Assembly: GCF_900496995.4 (NCBI RefSeq)
Contig: NC_044006.1
Location: 45,364,120 to 45,428,119 of the forward strand
DNA from: Aquila chrysaetos chrysaetos
Lineage: Eukaryota > Chordata > Aves > Accipitriformes > Accipitridae
Direction of reading: 5' to 3'
Length of the DNA stretch: 64,000 nucleotides
Shown: piece after piece, positions 1-12,290 of the stretch
Position numbering within the stretch: position 1 is the first letter of the stretch
How the letters are laid out: every line of letters starts with the position of its first letter
Program-made: the position numbers and the translations under genes
Notes under the pieces: generated by a model
What the model was told of the DNA's origin: nothing
What the model saw: only the letters and a program-made list of their open reading frames with translations
Databases searched by the model: none

Positions 1-283
1 ATACTTCGTCTTCTGATCCAAAGAGCTTGTCACAGGATGCTAAGGGGGTTTGTGTGTACTTTTGCGGTGCGAGGAGAGAAAGAAGGTATAGAGATGGTCA
101 GTAGTCCCTTAGTGGCTACATACCCCCTACAGAGTGACCTGCAGCTGTGGAACGCTGGACTGAATGAGCATGGTAGCTCCTTCAGCCATTTCTTCTCAAG
201 TGGCATTGGGAAATTCTGTGTTTTGAGGCAGTGCATGAATCTGAGGATAACCATTTCCCCAGCACAAATGCTTTTACTTAGGA

Positions 284-338
284 CATGTGTCCTAAATAAG
301 ACCATGTCCTAAATAAGATGATGTGTACTAAACAACAC
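284..338. repeat. Short tandem duplication, 17-bp period
   Basis: The 12-mer GTCCTAAATAAG occurs at 289-300 and again at 306-317, exactly 17 bases later, followed by a degenerate third copy (GTACTAAAC) near 325. This is a small local tandem duplication, probably from replication slippage. It carries no obvious function. Confidence 0.6.
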
Positions 339-1874
339 ATTTATGGAACATCTAAATCAAACCAGCTACTGCAGCAGTCTTGGTGCCACTGCACTGCTAA
401 ACAGTAGATTGATGTTTGCCTGGATGGGATGCAGGGGCTTCACTGGCAACACCACGTTAAGGAGTTCCCAATGTGCTCCCACTCCTCCCCTGTCCTTGTC
501 CAGCATGGCAAGGTTTTACGTGTATTTATTCTTTCATTCTAAGGGAAATCAGATCAGTTTTCTAATGCAGCTCAAAAAGCACAGGGAACAAAAGCAAGAA
601 CCCAAAAGCACAAGCAAGAAGAGCAAGAATTTTTTATCATCATGAGGTCCTCTGCCTCATCAAGCCAGAAGCACAGTGACAGGAGTTCAAAGTACTCCTG
701 ACTGTGCTATACTATCCCAGAACTCTATTCACCAGTGGGACGACAAGATCACTTGCATCTTGAAGAGATTGATAAATCACAGAAAATCTATATGGCCAAG
801 CCAATATATATAATCAAAATAATTGACTACCCAAACTAGCCAGTATCATTTAAAGATAAGCACAAAGTCTACAGCAGATGTATTTTGAACACTAAGGGAA
901 AAAAAATGTCTTAGAACTCCATAAACAAAGTTTTTTTAAAAACTCAGGTTTCTAAGAATTTGGAGTCATAATGGTGTAGATCTAAATTGCATTAGTTAAA
1001 TAAACAATTAAGGTCTCCTTTGAAAAGGAGAACAGTATTCTTCAATTAGTTTCTATACAGTACAAACTGTATTTTCTAATGATGCAGAAAATGGAATATT
1101 GGGTTAAGTAACTTGTACGGGACTTCGGCTGAGGCCTTTACTTTTCATAAAATTTCAGACTAAATTTAGGCTACCTTAAGACTTAGACTAGCTAACAGAC
1201 TCTGCTTCCTCCACGTCTTTCAATGCTCACGTGCAAAACTCCCCAACAAGTGCACACTTTTTCTGTCCTAGAGGAGGCAGCAATCAGGGCGTGCCATTTG
1301 TGCACTGAGAGGGCAAAGGGATGTTCCCAACTCTGCTGGCATCACAGGACAGGCTGATAAACAATCCATATCATTTGGCCACTCCATTTGATTAGCTTTA
1401 CATTTATTTTTATCATCTGCGCAAGAGATAAAATAATACACAGTAAGGCTTGTTATATGTTATTCTGCTCGACACACAAACTTGAAAAGAACTAATTTTT
1501 CCCATCATTACAATTAATAATACAGTTCTCAAATTTTCATTTTAGAGACAACATATGATAATATCCTATCCAATCTGAAAGAGGATTGAATCCTTGTCCT
1601 CTTGGAAAGTACAGCGTCATTACATGATTTCATATACAACAGAGCAAACCACCCTAAGCATGTCTCGTGCCTTTCACTGTCATGCGGAGCCAATAATCTA
1701 TTTTTGACTCGCAGGGATGGCCTGTTCCCATATTTGACAAGGTAACATTCATCCCTCTACCTGAAACAATGTAATTCTTCACTGGCAGAAAGTGAGACCT
1801 GCAGCAGTCTTAGTCTGGCAGTACCAAGAAGAAAATCTGCAATACCTGCTAGACACGTACAAAACCCTGGTGGA

Positions 1875-1930
1875 CTTTTTTTTGTTTGATTTTTTGTTTC
1901 TTTGGTTTTTTGTTTGTTTGTTTTGTTTAT
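1875..1930. repeat. T-rich (TTTG)n low-complexity tract
   Basis: A tract of T runs interrupted by single G, with TTTG/TTTTG units, covers about 56 bases. Read on the minus strand it is an A-rich (CAAA)n tract of the kind left by a decayed poly(A) tail, but I could not recognise a retroposon body beside it. Confidence 0.7.
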
Positions 1931-4900
1931 AGGTTTCTAGCTTTCCTCCAGTAACACTGAAAAAGATCATGTGAAGTTTTTTACAGCTATGTATTCATCA
2001 CATATTTCTGTGCCCATGAAAGATGGTTAATGAATGTTTAAAAAAACCCCAAACCACAGTCTAGTTGGTTGTTAGGGCACTCAGGATTTAGTAGTCTTGA
2101 GCTGAAGTCACCGGTCACAGATTTCCAGTGATCAGAGACCCCATGACACTCTGTGTTCCAGGTCCACATCTGTCACATGGGAATAAACAGCAATATATTT
2201 CACATTACTATTTAGAGGACAAGTGCTTTAAGGGAGTTCAAACATTGTGGAAGTGGAGAACATACACTTTCTTTAGGCCAAAACATTTTTGCCAAACTAC
2301 TTCTACAGCGCATGGTCAGTTAGGAACTGGTAATCTGTGTCCTTCCACAGGGAACTGGCAATGCTCTGATTACTATCCATGACTGTCAATGCTTTTTAAA
2401 GCCTGTATTTTTTCAGATAGCTGATTATTACCAAAATAAAGTTGCATGTGATTTCCCCAAGCCACAAGCGTAACCGGTTTTTCCTCAAAAGTTAGAGACA
2501 AGGACAAAAAGCCTGTGCTTTGTTTCATATTTCAAAAGCTTTATGTTTTTACCTGTGTTCCCTTAACTTGTCCTTTTCTTCAGAACATTCTATATAGTTC
2601 TGTAAACAGAATATTGCCACTTGCAAAAAAACACGGCTAAAAAAAGTTTCTTATGTCTCTCTCTAGGTTCCCAGGCTTACACCTGAAGAGATATTTCCAT
2701 TCACAAGGAGAAACAAGACAGCTTAGCAACAGTTGTGGCAGGCAGTGAATCTCACTCATGTAGACACTAAATGCCTGATGTTAAAGAAAAAAATTGTCTA
2801 CTTTAGCTCAAGATAATGCATTAAAAATAAACAACTAAGAACCAAACACACGCTTTTGGGCAAACATTTCTGTCTGAATCTGTTGTGCATTGATGAATAA
2901 ATGAGATCAACTGAAGGACTTTTTTCCCCATTCAGCTGAAGCTGTGGTCATACACACCTGCTGTCTTTATTTCATCTCCAGCACAGACCTGGCATGGTCA
3001 GTTAGTTTTCGGTCTATTTTTGGCATGAGAATATTTGAACAATGATTGACTATGATAAACTGCCTCTGCTCTAGTCAACATTAAACTAGCCAGTCCTCTT
3101 TATACCCTTCCCATGAGTCTGGAAACCTCACTTGCAAATAGGGGTAAATATTTCTGTAGGATATTCCTTTTTAAACTGACCAGAAGAACAGTCTTTGGGT
3201 TGTTGTGGGGCCCATGTTTATATATGTCATCCTTTCCTTCTTCAATTACTACTCCTACCAAAAAGGATGGTGTTTTCCAAGAGAAAATTAGTAAGTGATG
3301 ACCATTTTTTCTATGACTTTCCTTTCTTGCTGTTAGTCTTTTGTCAGTTATTGCAGACATAAACCTGTCTGTCCTGCTCTCCTCCTTTAACTCTATCTTT
3401 CATTCACTACTGAAATGTTGACTCCCTCCATGCTTCACTTAACTAAAATCTCAGACAAAACACAGTTCTGAGATTTCTCCCATGCTAGTCTCTTGTTTGT
3501 GAAGAAGTGACCAAATACCTGGCTGTTCTTCCACCAGCTGGCTTAAAACTCTCCTCCTTAAGTCAATACAAGGAATCGAGCTCCTTGGTCAGAAAACCAC
3601 AGACATTACCAGGTAATATGGTTCTTTTCTTCCATATCTGAATAGGTATGGAGATTATACATTCAGCCAAGATATTTCTATCCAGACTGAAAAAATTATT
3701 TGGAAGAGGCCTTGTTGTTGTGATGATGAACATAAGGTGCCCCCTTCCATCAGATAAAAGAAGAGGTTGTGGCTTCGTACTGTAACTGTACTACCACTGC
3801 TACTTTCCTGTTCTTCCAGGGGCTTGGAGACCCTCCACAGACTCGCTGACAGCCTGCTTCTGCAAGAAAAGCTCTTCCACTGACCTGCTACCAGCTAAGA
3901 AAACACCCTGCAATCATTAGAAGTCGTATTTATTCCAAACCCTTTAATTGGGACTTCATTTCACAGGGTTTTAACCGCTATAATCTCTGCTGAATGTTGA
4001 ACTCAAAAAGCAGATGCAAAGCAGCCCTCAAAGAACAGCTCACGTCAAACATTTATCAGGTCTCCCATTCTTTTCATGCATAAATAAATGCCTCTCTCCT
4101 TTACTGTTTTCCGTCTTGTATTTGCTTTCTATACTTCCTACAAAGAGTGCTCCACCATCTCTCCTCCCAGAAGCTTCCGATCACTAATTCTCTGTTTTAA
4201 TTTTCATCTGTCTATATTTATCACTGTATTTCACAACTTAGTCTTTTACTCTTTGATCCTTTAATAGACATTGTACCCTGCAATTTCTTTATTCTTATTA
4301 ACAGCCTGAACATTCTTCATCAAATACAATTCAGAATGTGTTCCTTACCACTTGTTTTCTTACTGTACTTGCAAACTTTCATCTTTCCTCTGCCTATAGA
4401 GGTGCTGCAGAAATTGTTTTCTCAACTACTGAAATTCTTCCTTTGAGTCCTCAAATTCAAAGAAAACTTCAAACACAGCCCATTTTGTCATGTCTCATTC
4501 CATTTTTTTGGGAGAGGACAATAGTGGTTATAGCATTCAGAAATCATGCCACATCGTGTTTGAAATTTCGTTGCTGCTAATATTGTGTCTCTTTCCTCCT
4601 GGAAATGTCTAGTTCTTTAAAGGCCAACAAAAGGGGGGAGACCTCTCCTGTTTTGCCACCTATTCAAATAAGAGATGCAACTCCTGACTTTGAAATTTTA
4701 ATGTTATAAATTGGTGCAATACCAATGGATAGGCAAGTGAAAGGGAAAGCATCGAAAAGCCATCATTTCCTTTTGATTATAAAGACTCATCATGTCAAAA
4801 CTGATGTAAGGACACTGACAACATACTATGAGGCTTCTATACTTAATATTCATCATTTGTAATCATCTCCCCAGAGCCAGTCTTACCCTTTGTTATATGG

Positions 4901-6170
4901 AAAACAGGGAGGTATAAATCCCATTTTAACGTGAAACAAAGGTAGGCTTTTTATTCCATGGGAGAAAACATTTTTTTCCCATAGTGCAGAGCAAGGGAGT
5001 TGCATCCTGAATAGAAAAGGAGGAGGAGTGGGGAGGTGGTTGCAGAAGAGGGATAGTTACTATGCAACTTGGAAGCCTGCTAGAAAAACAAACACAGAAA
5101 AATGGCAGTTTGGGAAAAACCACACTGTTTATCAGTCTGAGACTGACCAAGATACAATGACTTAAAAGCATATGTTCCACGTCACCAAACAGGATGAGCT
5201 TGCAAAGCCTACAGCAAAGCTTTGCAAATATGTCTAGGATCTATTTAAAAAAAAAAAAAAATTAGAGATGTCCAAATTTCTAGTATTTCTTCAGCTCTTT
5301 ATCGATACTTTCCTGTGCCTGGCTTAAAACAAGCTCAAGGCAAGCAAATAAACCTGGCATACAGTAACACTGTTCATTTAGCCAGTTCAGCATATCTTCT
5401 GACTATCACCAGGAAAGTGTCTGCAAATTCACTACCACCCTTTCACTATTCCTCTCTTTCCCCTCAGTCTGCATCATGCTGTGCAGACCACATATATTTC
5501 AGTCATGTGCGTCCTGCCTTGACAGTCTTATGTGATAAATCTGATAAGGATCTACTAAATGCTTACATTTGCATTTCAAAAGTGAGCTCTCATGGGTGGA
5601 CTCTTCATACTTTTTTACTTTAAGAACAATGCACACGGATGGTGCTACAGAAACGATAGGAGATTTTACTTTGAAGCACCTTACGGCCTTGCACTTACAT
5701 TCACATAGGACTGAATGGAGCTCACAAAATTAATTATCTAAGCATCTGCAAGACTGGCACCAGTCCTCCCTTACTAGTTGAATATTGATAAATATCATCA
5801 AGCATTATGCCAAACAGTAGAAAGCTAAGCCACTCAGAAAGATGATATAATAGCAGCACGCAAATTTTAAAAAAAGCTCATCTGAATGACTCAGTCTGTT
5901 TTCATGATAAAACAAACTTTCTAGAAGTAACAATAACAAAAGGGAGTGAGGTCTATCATTCTACCAAGACATTCAACCCTGGTGTTTACAGGTGCTTTAT
6001 ACCAACTAAGCAAAAAATAGCAAAGAAATTACTAGGTTATATTAAAAGAAAAGCTTAAAATAACCATTGTGAGCCAATGTTAGAGGTATGCAATGAACTA
6101 GGTTAGGACACACCTACAACTTACTATTGCCTTCAGCTCTGAGATCTCATTTATGAGCTCTGTGAATACA

Positions 6171-6199
6171 CTCTTCTCAACTAGAGCTGTTGAGAAGAG
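6171..6199. other. Perfect 11-bp inverted repeat (hairpin)
   Basis: CTCTTCTCAAC at 6171-6181 is the exact reverse complement of GTTGAGAAGAG at 6189-6199, with a 7-base spacer (TAGAGCT). The flanking bases do not extend the stem. The structure is short for a microRNA precursor. It may be a chance palindrome or a palindrome left by a mutation event such as template switching. Confidence 0.75.
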
Positions 6200-7453
6200 C
6201 ATCATCAGTAAACCTTGCATCAAGCCAGCTGTTTCCTTGTTTTCCATATTTGATAAACATTAATAAATATTATGTCAATTTTCCACTCCATCCTTATTTT
6301 AAGAAAATCCTGACAGTTTAGTTGCAAAAGTTCCTGGATCGCTTTGTATTTTCTTATTTGTATGAGAGTCAGAAGACAGTAGTCCAGCAAAATCACTTCC
6401 TCGAGATTTCCTCATCTTTGTTGCTTTTATACTAAATACATGGCTAAAGATATGACTGTTCCTGTCCTAACCCCTTCCTCACAAACATGGCCACATCATG
6501 TCACAAAAGATGGTGTCACATCTAAAATTAGAAACAAATCTCAACTGTGATGATTTTAACGCTGAGCCTAACCTTGAGAAATGCTAAGTGCCTTCCAAGA
6601 GGTACAGGAAAATGGATTCGAGGGTTCTCAGCAACATACAGATTTTGATTGCAGAACAGCAAATCAAAAGACAACAGTAAAATGAAAAAAAAAAAAAACA
6701 ACAAGAAAAGCAGAAATAGCTATAGATTTAAAATAGATACTGCAGGAAAACAGAGTAGAAAGTGGCAGGATTAATGCTATCCATTTATATATAATACTTG
6801 GGGAATGTTTTTCTAAAGACTAACGTGCTCTTAATTTTTAAAGTTCAATTCAGAATCTAAGCCAGTGGCTGACGGGACTAAACCTGCTTCAAATTACAGT
6901 AAGCCCTGCAGGTTTGTGGGCCATTTGACCCACAGAAAAAATAATGACATTGCATATTAAAGATAATCCTTAAATGACCTTATTTACTTCAGTGTACCAC
7001 CTGACAGGATCGATGAGATCACTAGCTATTTCTAAATTACCCCAGAGCACAAAAGGGCAGGCCAGGGGGAAGACATTGGAATAGGAAAAAAATAACAAAG
7101 CCAAAACTATGAAGCTAACAAGACACTTCCTAATTCCTGCTACTTTGTAATTTATTGAATTATACTTCACATTCTTTTCTGTTGTCTTTCCACTTCAAGT
7201 GCAAACTTTCCACACAGCTCAATAACTAACCCCATTTATAAATTACTCAGTATGGTCAATATACCAGATTAAAAATTATTATAATCATTTCTAAGAATGA
7301 CGTCATGAATCAAGGAAGGTATGTGTCGTGGTTTAACCCCAGCCAGCAACTAAGCACCATGCAGCTGCTCACTCAGTCCCCACCCACCCAGTGGGACAGG
7401 GGAGCGAATTGAGGAACAAAAAAAGTAAAACTCATGGGTTGAGATAAGAACAG

Positions 7454-7459
7454 TTTACT
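7454..7459 (-). promoter_or_regulatory. Probable LTR polyadenylation signal (AGTAAA)
   Basis: The plus strand reads TTTACT, which is AGTAAA on the minus strand. It lies downstream of the TATA box in the LTR's own orientation, as a retroviral R-region poly(A) signal should. Related LTR copies that I know read ATTAAA at this place, so this copy has a weaker variant hexamer and may terminate poorly. Confidence 0.5.
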
Positions 7460-7478
7460 AGAACAGAAAGGAAGAAAC

Positions 7479-7527
7479 TAATAATGATAATAATAACAGT
7501 AATAAAATTGCAATAATAATAATAAAA
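7479..7527. repeat. AAT-rich microsatellite-like tract inside the LTR
   Basis: Imperfect AAT/AATA triplet units fill about 49 bases. This tract is a regular component of this LTR type (ATT-rich on the minus strand, between the TATA box and the poly(A) signal), not an independent microsatellite. Confidence 0.8.
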
Positions 7528-7631
7528 GGATTGGAATATGCAAGTGATGCACAATGCAATTGCTCACCACCTGCTGACCGATGCCCAGTTAGTTCCTGAG
7601 TGGCGATTCCCCCCAGGCCAATTCCCCCCAG

Positions 7632-7639
7632 TTTATATA
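7632..7639 (-). promoter_or_regulatory. LTR TATA box (TATATAAA)
   Basis: The minus strand reads TATATAAA in the context CAGTATATAAACTGGGGGG. It sits about 270 bases inside the 5' end of the LTR, the expected U3 location of a retroviral core promoter. Whether the solo LTR still drives transcription leftward into the neighbouring DNA cannot be judged from sequence. Confidence 0.7.
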
Positions 7640-7909
7640 CTGGACATGACATCACATGGTATGGAATACCCCTTTGGCCAGTTTGGGTCAGCTGCCCTGG
7701 CTGTGTCCTGTGCCAACTTCTTGTGCCCCTCCAGCTTTCTCGCTGGCTGGGCATGAGAAGCTGAAAAATCCTTGACTTAGTCTAAATGCTACTTAGCAAC
7801 AACTGAAAACATCAGTGTTATCAACATTCTTCTCATACTGAACCCAAAACATAGCACTCTACCAGCTACTAGGAAGACAATTAACTCTATCCCAGCCGAA
7901 ACCAGGACA

Positions 7910-10900
7910 GTAGGTCACTCTAAATTGAAATCATTAACAGTATCAATTTTTATGCAAGTTAGCTTGTCTACCGCTATTTGGAACACAATTTGATTTATTT
8001 CCGTTTAAGTCACGAAATGTGGCAAAGATGTGGTTGCATGAAGTATGAAATTTCTTTTCAAAACATATCATGTTGGTGGAGCAATTATGACAGACAACAT
8101 TTCTACCATATAAGATGTGCAACATATGCTTTACCATCTCTTTTTTACAAAAGCTTGTTTTCTTCAGATTACACTGCATCAAAACCTTTCAAATGTAATT
8201 ATTATAGACTTTCTGACAAGATGCTGAACATTAGGTGTCAAAAGCTCAGAACATCTGACTTTCAAGAGGGTCTGTGAAAGCTGCAGATGTGTATCATACT
8301 TCTGAACAAAGTAAAGTACATGGGCTGAGTTGTTTTTCCTGGTGGAGCCAATGGGATTTTCTGCCACCAGCCCAAGCAGCTCTGGAGTCCAACCCTGCAC
8401 CCCATCCAAAAGAGCATGTAGAAAATAGAGCCAAGTGAAATATATCTGTCTGTCTCACAGCATAAGGTACAGTGAAAAGATCAATAGACCTTTTCTTTAT
8501 TTTATTTTACTTTAGTGAGTCATTTAGGATAACCGTTATCACAGTGAATTGAGAGAAGTGCCTGAAAGTTAATGCAATGACCACACAGATGAAGTATGAA
8601 AACTTGAAAAATCAACAAACTTCTTTATCAGAATACGTATTTCATATAGGTATGTTATATGAAATACATTCTACAAAGAATCTGGCTCCCAGCTATGGCA
8701 AGATCTGAACTGTCATTCAAACTATTAAGCTTCTGGTACTACAGTTGGGAAGCTACCTGAACTCATGGTGTTCACTGCTATGGAAGAAGAACCTGCAGGA
8801 GAGAAGCTTTGGCAGAGAGGTTTCTGTTCCAGCTTAGAAGTGGCACAGACAAGACTGAGTGAAGAATCAAACATCAAGTATTGGAGCTTTCCCAAGGCGA
8901 AGGTGCAAATTCTTCAGACTCCCCTCCCCTGCAACCTGACTTGAAGGATAAAGACTTTACTTCACATCTGTCCAATCCATAGGAAATGGCCTGCTGTCAC
9001 CTACAACTGATAAGCTCCAAAAATAGAGTAAAATTGATCCCAAAGGGAAAAAAGGATTGATTAGGAGGGGGGAAAAATCATTAAACAGAAAGGGGAAAAA
9101 AGTTATTTACTTCCTTTGAAAGGTTACACATCAAAATTCCCATGTTACTTAGCAATGAAATACACATTCAATACAAACGTTTTTTTGTTTTCCCACCTGG
9201 AGATAAGAGTTGACAGTGCAATTGTTAGCAGAATTACTGCTTCAATAAAAATTGCCACCATAAACAGTTCAGTTATAAATAAAAGAAGGTGTACCGTCTA
9301 CTACTGTTTCAAAAGCTTATCAAAACCACTAAAAACCAATTTCATTGTACTAAATTAGCTGTTGCAGCTTGGCAACTTATTATCACAACTAATTGGAAAG
9401 CATACATGAGCCTGGTTTTACCATGCTATGACACATCAAAATCCCACAAAGGACTCCATGGGGAAAGTATGCATCTGGGTAGAAACAGCTGTTTGTGTCA
9501 GGTATAATCGCCTTCTTACCATAACAAAGTATAACACAAACATGAAGCATAATGCTTATTTGTTACGTGAAACACATGTATTCCCAAGTATATATTATTT
9601 TCTTAAATGATATTCATAATTTTCTGCAGTATTGCCTCAAGCCATAGAGAAACATCAACATCTACATCAGGGTCTCAGAAAATAGTTTTTATTATTTGGC
9701 AGAGAATTAGTACTGAACTTATGATTTCAATATTTATATCCCAGCTATCATCAGTTACTCATGCAATCTAAAATTAACCTAATGAATATACTCTAGTCTT
9801 CTAAACTAACAGATTTTTATTTCCTTTTCTATTTGGTATAACATGCCTTTACATTGTTTTTTTAATTGAAACTATACTGCTCTACAAGCTGTAAGTTATT
9901 TCATTTTGTATTTTTTCTTAGCGCTAATAGCAATGCAATAACAGTCTGATTTTGCTCTGATGGAGAAAACATATGAAGGTGTCACATCCCTTGAGCGCTC
10001 GCGGTCCATCTGTGTTAACAGTGCTACCATGCAGGAGTGCCAGGCTGGAGCTCGAAAGGAGCGCAGACCTCCGTTGCCAAGTGGCCAAAGTGACAGTGCA
10101 CCTAGTGTCACACTGCTGGCAGCTGTGATACCCACTCGTGTAAAAAGCCCTGCAGCCTTAAATTCAAAGCTGGCTACATGGTTGGATAGTTAGACTTGTA
10201 GGTGCAATGTGTGGTGGAAGCCAAGGAAGTCATCTACAGCCAGGGACCAAACCTCAATATCATGAGTTCAGTACCAGGTGGATCCCTGAAGCTGGGAAAA
10301 GGAGACAAAGACCTACAGCACCTGCCAAACTGCAGAACTAGATCTTCTTCCTATTTTCACAATGCAGTCCCTAATTTCACAAAAAGCTTTCAGTATTCCC
10401 CAACCATGTATAAGAAAAGGACCTCTAAAGCCAAGCAGTGGATGCACAGATTGCTCACCATTTGACCCATCTGTTGAATTTCATGCCTTCTCCTATCCCT
10501 AATGATAATATGAATCAAATATTCTATTTCTAGCATTTCTTGTATGCATTGTTTATTTTCTCAGTCCTGTGTAACAAGCAGCATAGCTGCAAATGTCAGG
10601 TAGGAGCTGGCATTGCACCGTTTTAACTGGTGCTACAAAAAAAGCCCCATCTTTCACTCAAGTAATCTAAGAGTTTACCTCTCATAAAAATGTCTCACTG
10701 GAGCTTGCACATATGAACTGTTTCATTGCAGGGAAATCCCTTGTTGAAGAACACCATGCAAGGATATTATGAACTCTTAAATATAAAAAGCTGTGGCTTT
10801 TGGAAACACAGAAGCATAAAGTCCGATACACCATAACTTCACAAAAGTGGATGTAACTACAAACAGTAATTGTCTGACCTGAGCAGCCAGGTCCCGGCTG

Positions 10901-11339
10901 GACCTGATCCAGCAAGACTACTGCCAAAGGCAACAAGGTAGATTTCTTTTTTTCTCACTCTTCCTTTGTTTACTTTCAAAGTTCTATTTAAGTTAAAGGA
11001 TGAGAACAGCTGAAACAGAAATGGGACACTAAAAAGTGCTAAATCCTCAGAGGCTGTAGAGAGATTACATGGAAAAACATCCAACTGAAAACACAGTACT
11101 AATGAATCTCACCTAGTAAGGAGAGCTTGAGAACAAGAGGACATCTTTCAAAAAGCTGAAGTTGTGCCCAGATGAAAATCATAGAGAGGAGTAAATTAAA
11201 TACAGGAACACAATAACCCCCCATTCCCCCCGAAAAGTATAAGGATCAGCTTGCAAACTGACTAATAATTCTGTCTTCAAACACATGAGGTGCAAAAAGA
11301 CTGTCAGAGAGACTCTGTAGGCCCAGTTAATGTTCAGGA
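7910..11339. other. Non-coding stretch, no gene recognised
   Basis: Only short overlapping chance frames are present. The interval holds the 12-bp hairpin near 8637 and a slightly GC-richer patch near 10000-10170 with several CpGs (CGCTCGCGG at its left end). No repeat family was recognised, and I saw no splice-site-bounded coding exon that I could support. Confidence 0.55.
8637..8667. other. Perfect 12-bp inverted repeat (hairpin)
   Basis: GTATTTCATATA at 8637-8648 pairs exactly with TATATGAAATAC at 8656-8667, leaving a 7-base spacer (GGTATGT). The arms are AT-rich. Like the hairpin at 6171 it is too short for a typical microRNA precursor unless the flanks also pair, which they do not do well. 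Confidence 0.75.
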
Positions 11340-12290
11340 TGTGGTAACAGCATCCAGAGAAGACAAGGCCATTGCAGTGAGGCTAAATGAATACTGTGCA
11401 TGCATAGTGAACACTGGCTCACTCAGAAACAGGGGTAAGCAGTGAAATGGTAAATCTGCAATAGTAAAGACAAGAGCTAACCATGCAGGACTGCAAAAGA
11501 GATTTCTGAAACTGAACAGGCAGTAAAATGGCAAATCAATTCAAAGAAAGGAAAGGGAAAGTGATGTGCGTAAGTACAGCAAACCTGGCTTCACATATAA
11601 AACGACATTTTACAATCACAACCACTCAGGAGTGAAATCTTAGATTTGTAAATAGTTCCACAAGAAAACATGTGCTGAGTGCTCAGCAGAAGTCAGAAAA
11701 AGGATATCAAATAATTGAAAACGATACTAGGAAAGGAACAGGGAACAAAATTGAAAGCATCATCACACCACTGAATAAATCCCCAGCTTATCTTGATACC
11801 TGGTACAGTTTGGGTCCCCTCATTTCAGAAAGGATATAGTAAAATTGGGAAAGGTTCAGAGAAGGGCAGCAAGGATATAAAATGACTTCTGGATGAGGAA
11901 CTACTAAGTAAGTTAGAACTCTTCAGTCTGGATGAAAAGGATATCATATCCTAGAAGGGTTATGATAAAGGTCTGCAAATTCATTACTAGTATAGAGATG
12001 GTGGATAGGGACCACTTGTTCAGTGTCTTTAAGTACAAGAACTAAATGTCATCAAAAAGAAACTCAAAGAAGTCACCTAAAATGAAGCAAAACAACGCAG
12101 TTTTTCACAGAGTAGATAATAGACCCATGGAACTCCCTAAAAAAGTATGTCATGGATGCCAAAACAAGTCTCCTGGGGTGAAAAGAGTGGGAGGTTCTGA
12201 GATTACTGAAGAGAAATACCATACAAGTTCATCCCCGACATCTGTTTACAGCCAGTCCTGGAGACAGGATACCTAGTTCTTCATGGTGGT
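11340..12290 (+). mobile_element. Ancient CR1-type LINE fragment
   Basis: Several blocks match, in order, the 3' half of old amniote CR1 elements. Near 11365 there is a relic of the block that normally reads GAGGCTAAATGAATTCTTTGC. Near 11520 'cagtaaaatggcaaatcaat' lies just upstream of a 'gtgatgtgcg' piece. Near 11800-11870 the segment 'gtttgggtcccctcatttca' leads into 'ggttcagagaagggcag'. Near 12120 there is 'catggaactccctaaa', and near 12255 'ctggagacaggatacctag', the tail block that in intact copies reads as 'gacaggatactgggctagatgg'. The copy is heavily diverged and has lost sequence between about 11420 and 11500. It is much older than the CR1 at 35485-37012. The frame at 12046-12276 is a chance frame within it. 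Confidence 0.75.

Larger units (their letters stand above)
1..7323. other. Non-coding stretch, no gene recognised
   Basis: This 7.3-kb block contains only short open frames (up to about 100 codons) on both strands, often overlapping one another and without any protein family I recognise. Composition is AT-rich, with homopolymer runs such as the A-run near 5246-5260 and another near 6687. I saw no interspersed repeat that I could name. A segment around 1360-1740 has a dense run of ATTA/TAAT-type homeodomain motifs and few CpGs, which is what vertebrate conserved non-coding elements often look like, but that cannot be tested from one sequence. Confidence 0.6.
7324..7909 (-). mobile_element. Solo LTR of an avian endogenous retrovirus, minus orientation
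   Basis: Read on the minus strand, this 586-bp element begins TGTCCTGGTTTCGGCTGGGA and ends with CCACGACA, so it has the TG...CA termini of retroviral LTRs. I recognise the sequence as an LTR type found in high copy in many neoavian genomes. Inside, on the minus strand, a CAGTATATAAACTGG TATA region lies in the middle, an ATT-rich stretch follows, and an AGTAAA hexamer sits where related copies carry ATTAAA. The five flanking bases are GTATG on the left and GTAGG on the right, an imperfect target-site duplication. No primer-binding site, gag, pol or env sequence adjoins either end, so this is a solo LTR left by LTR-LTR recombination. Open frames inside it on either strand are incidental. The class (ERVK- or ERVL-like) is not settled from the LTR alone. 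Confidence 0.9.

Noticed and set aside
7458-7754. Open frames on both strands inside the LTR
   Set aside because: They lie within non-coding LTR sequence and span the TATA box and ATT-rich tract; no viral protein is encoded here.
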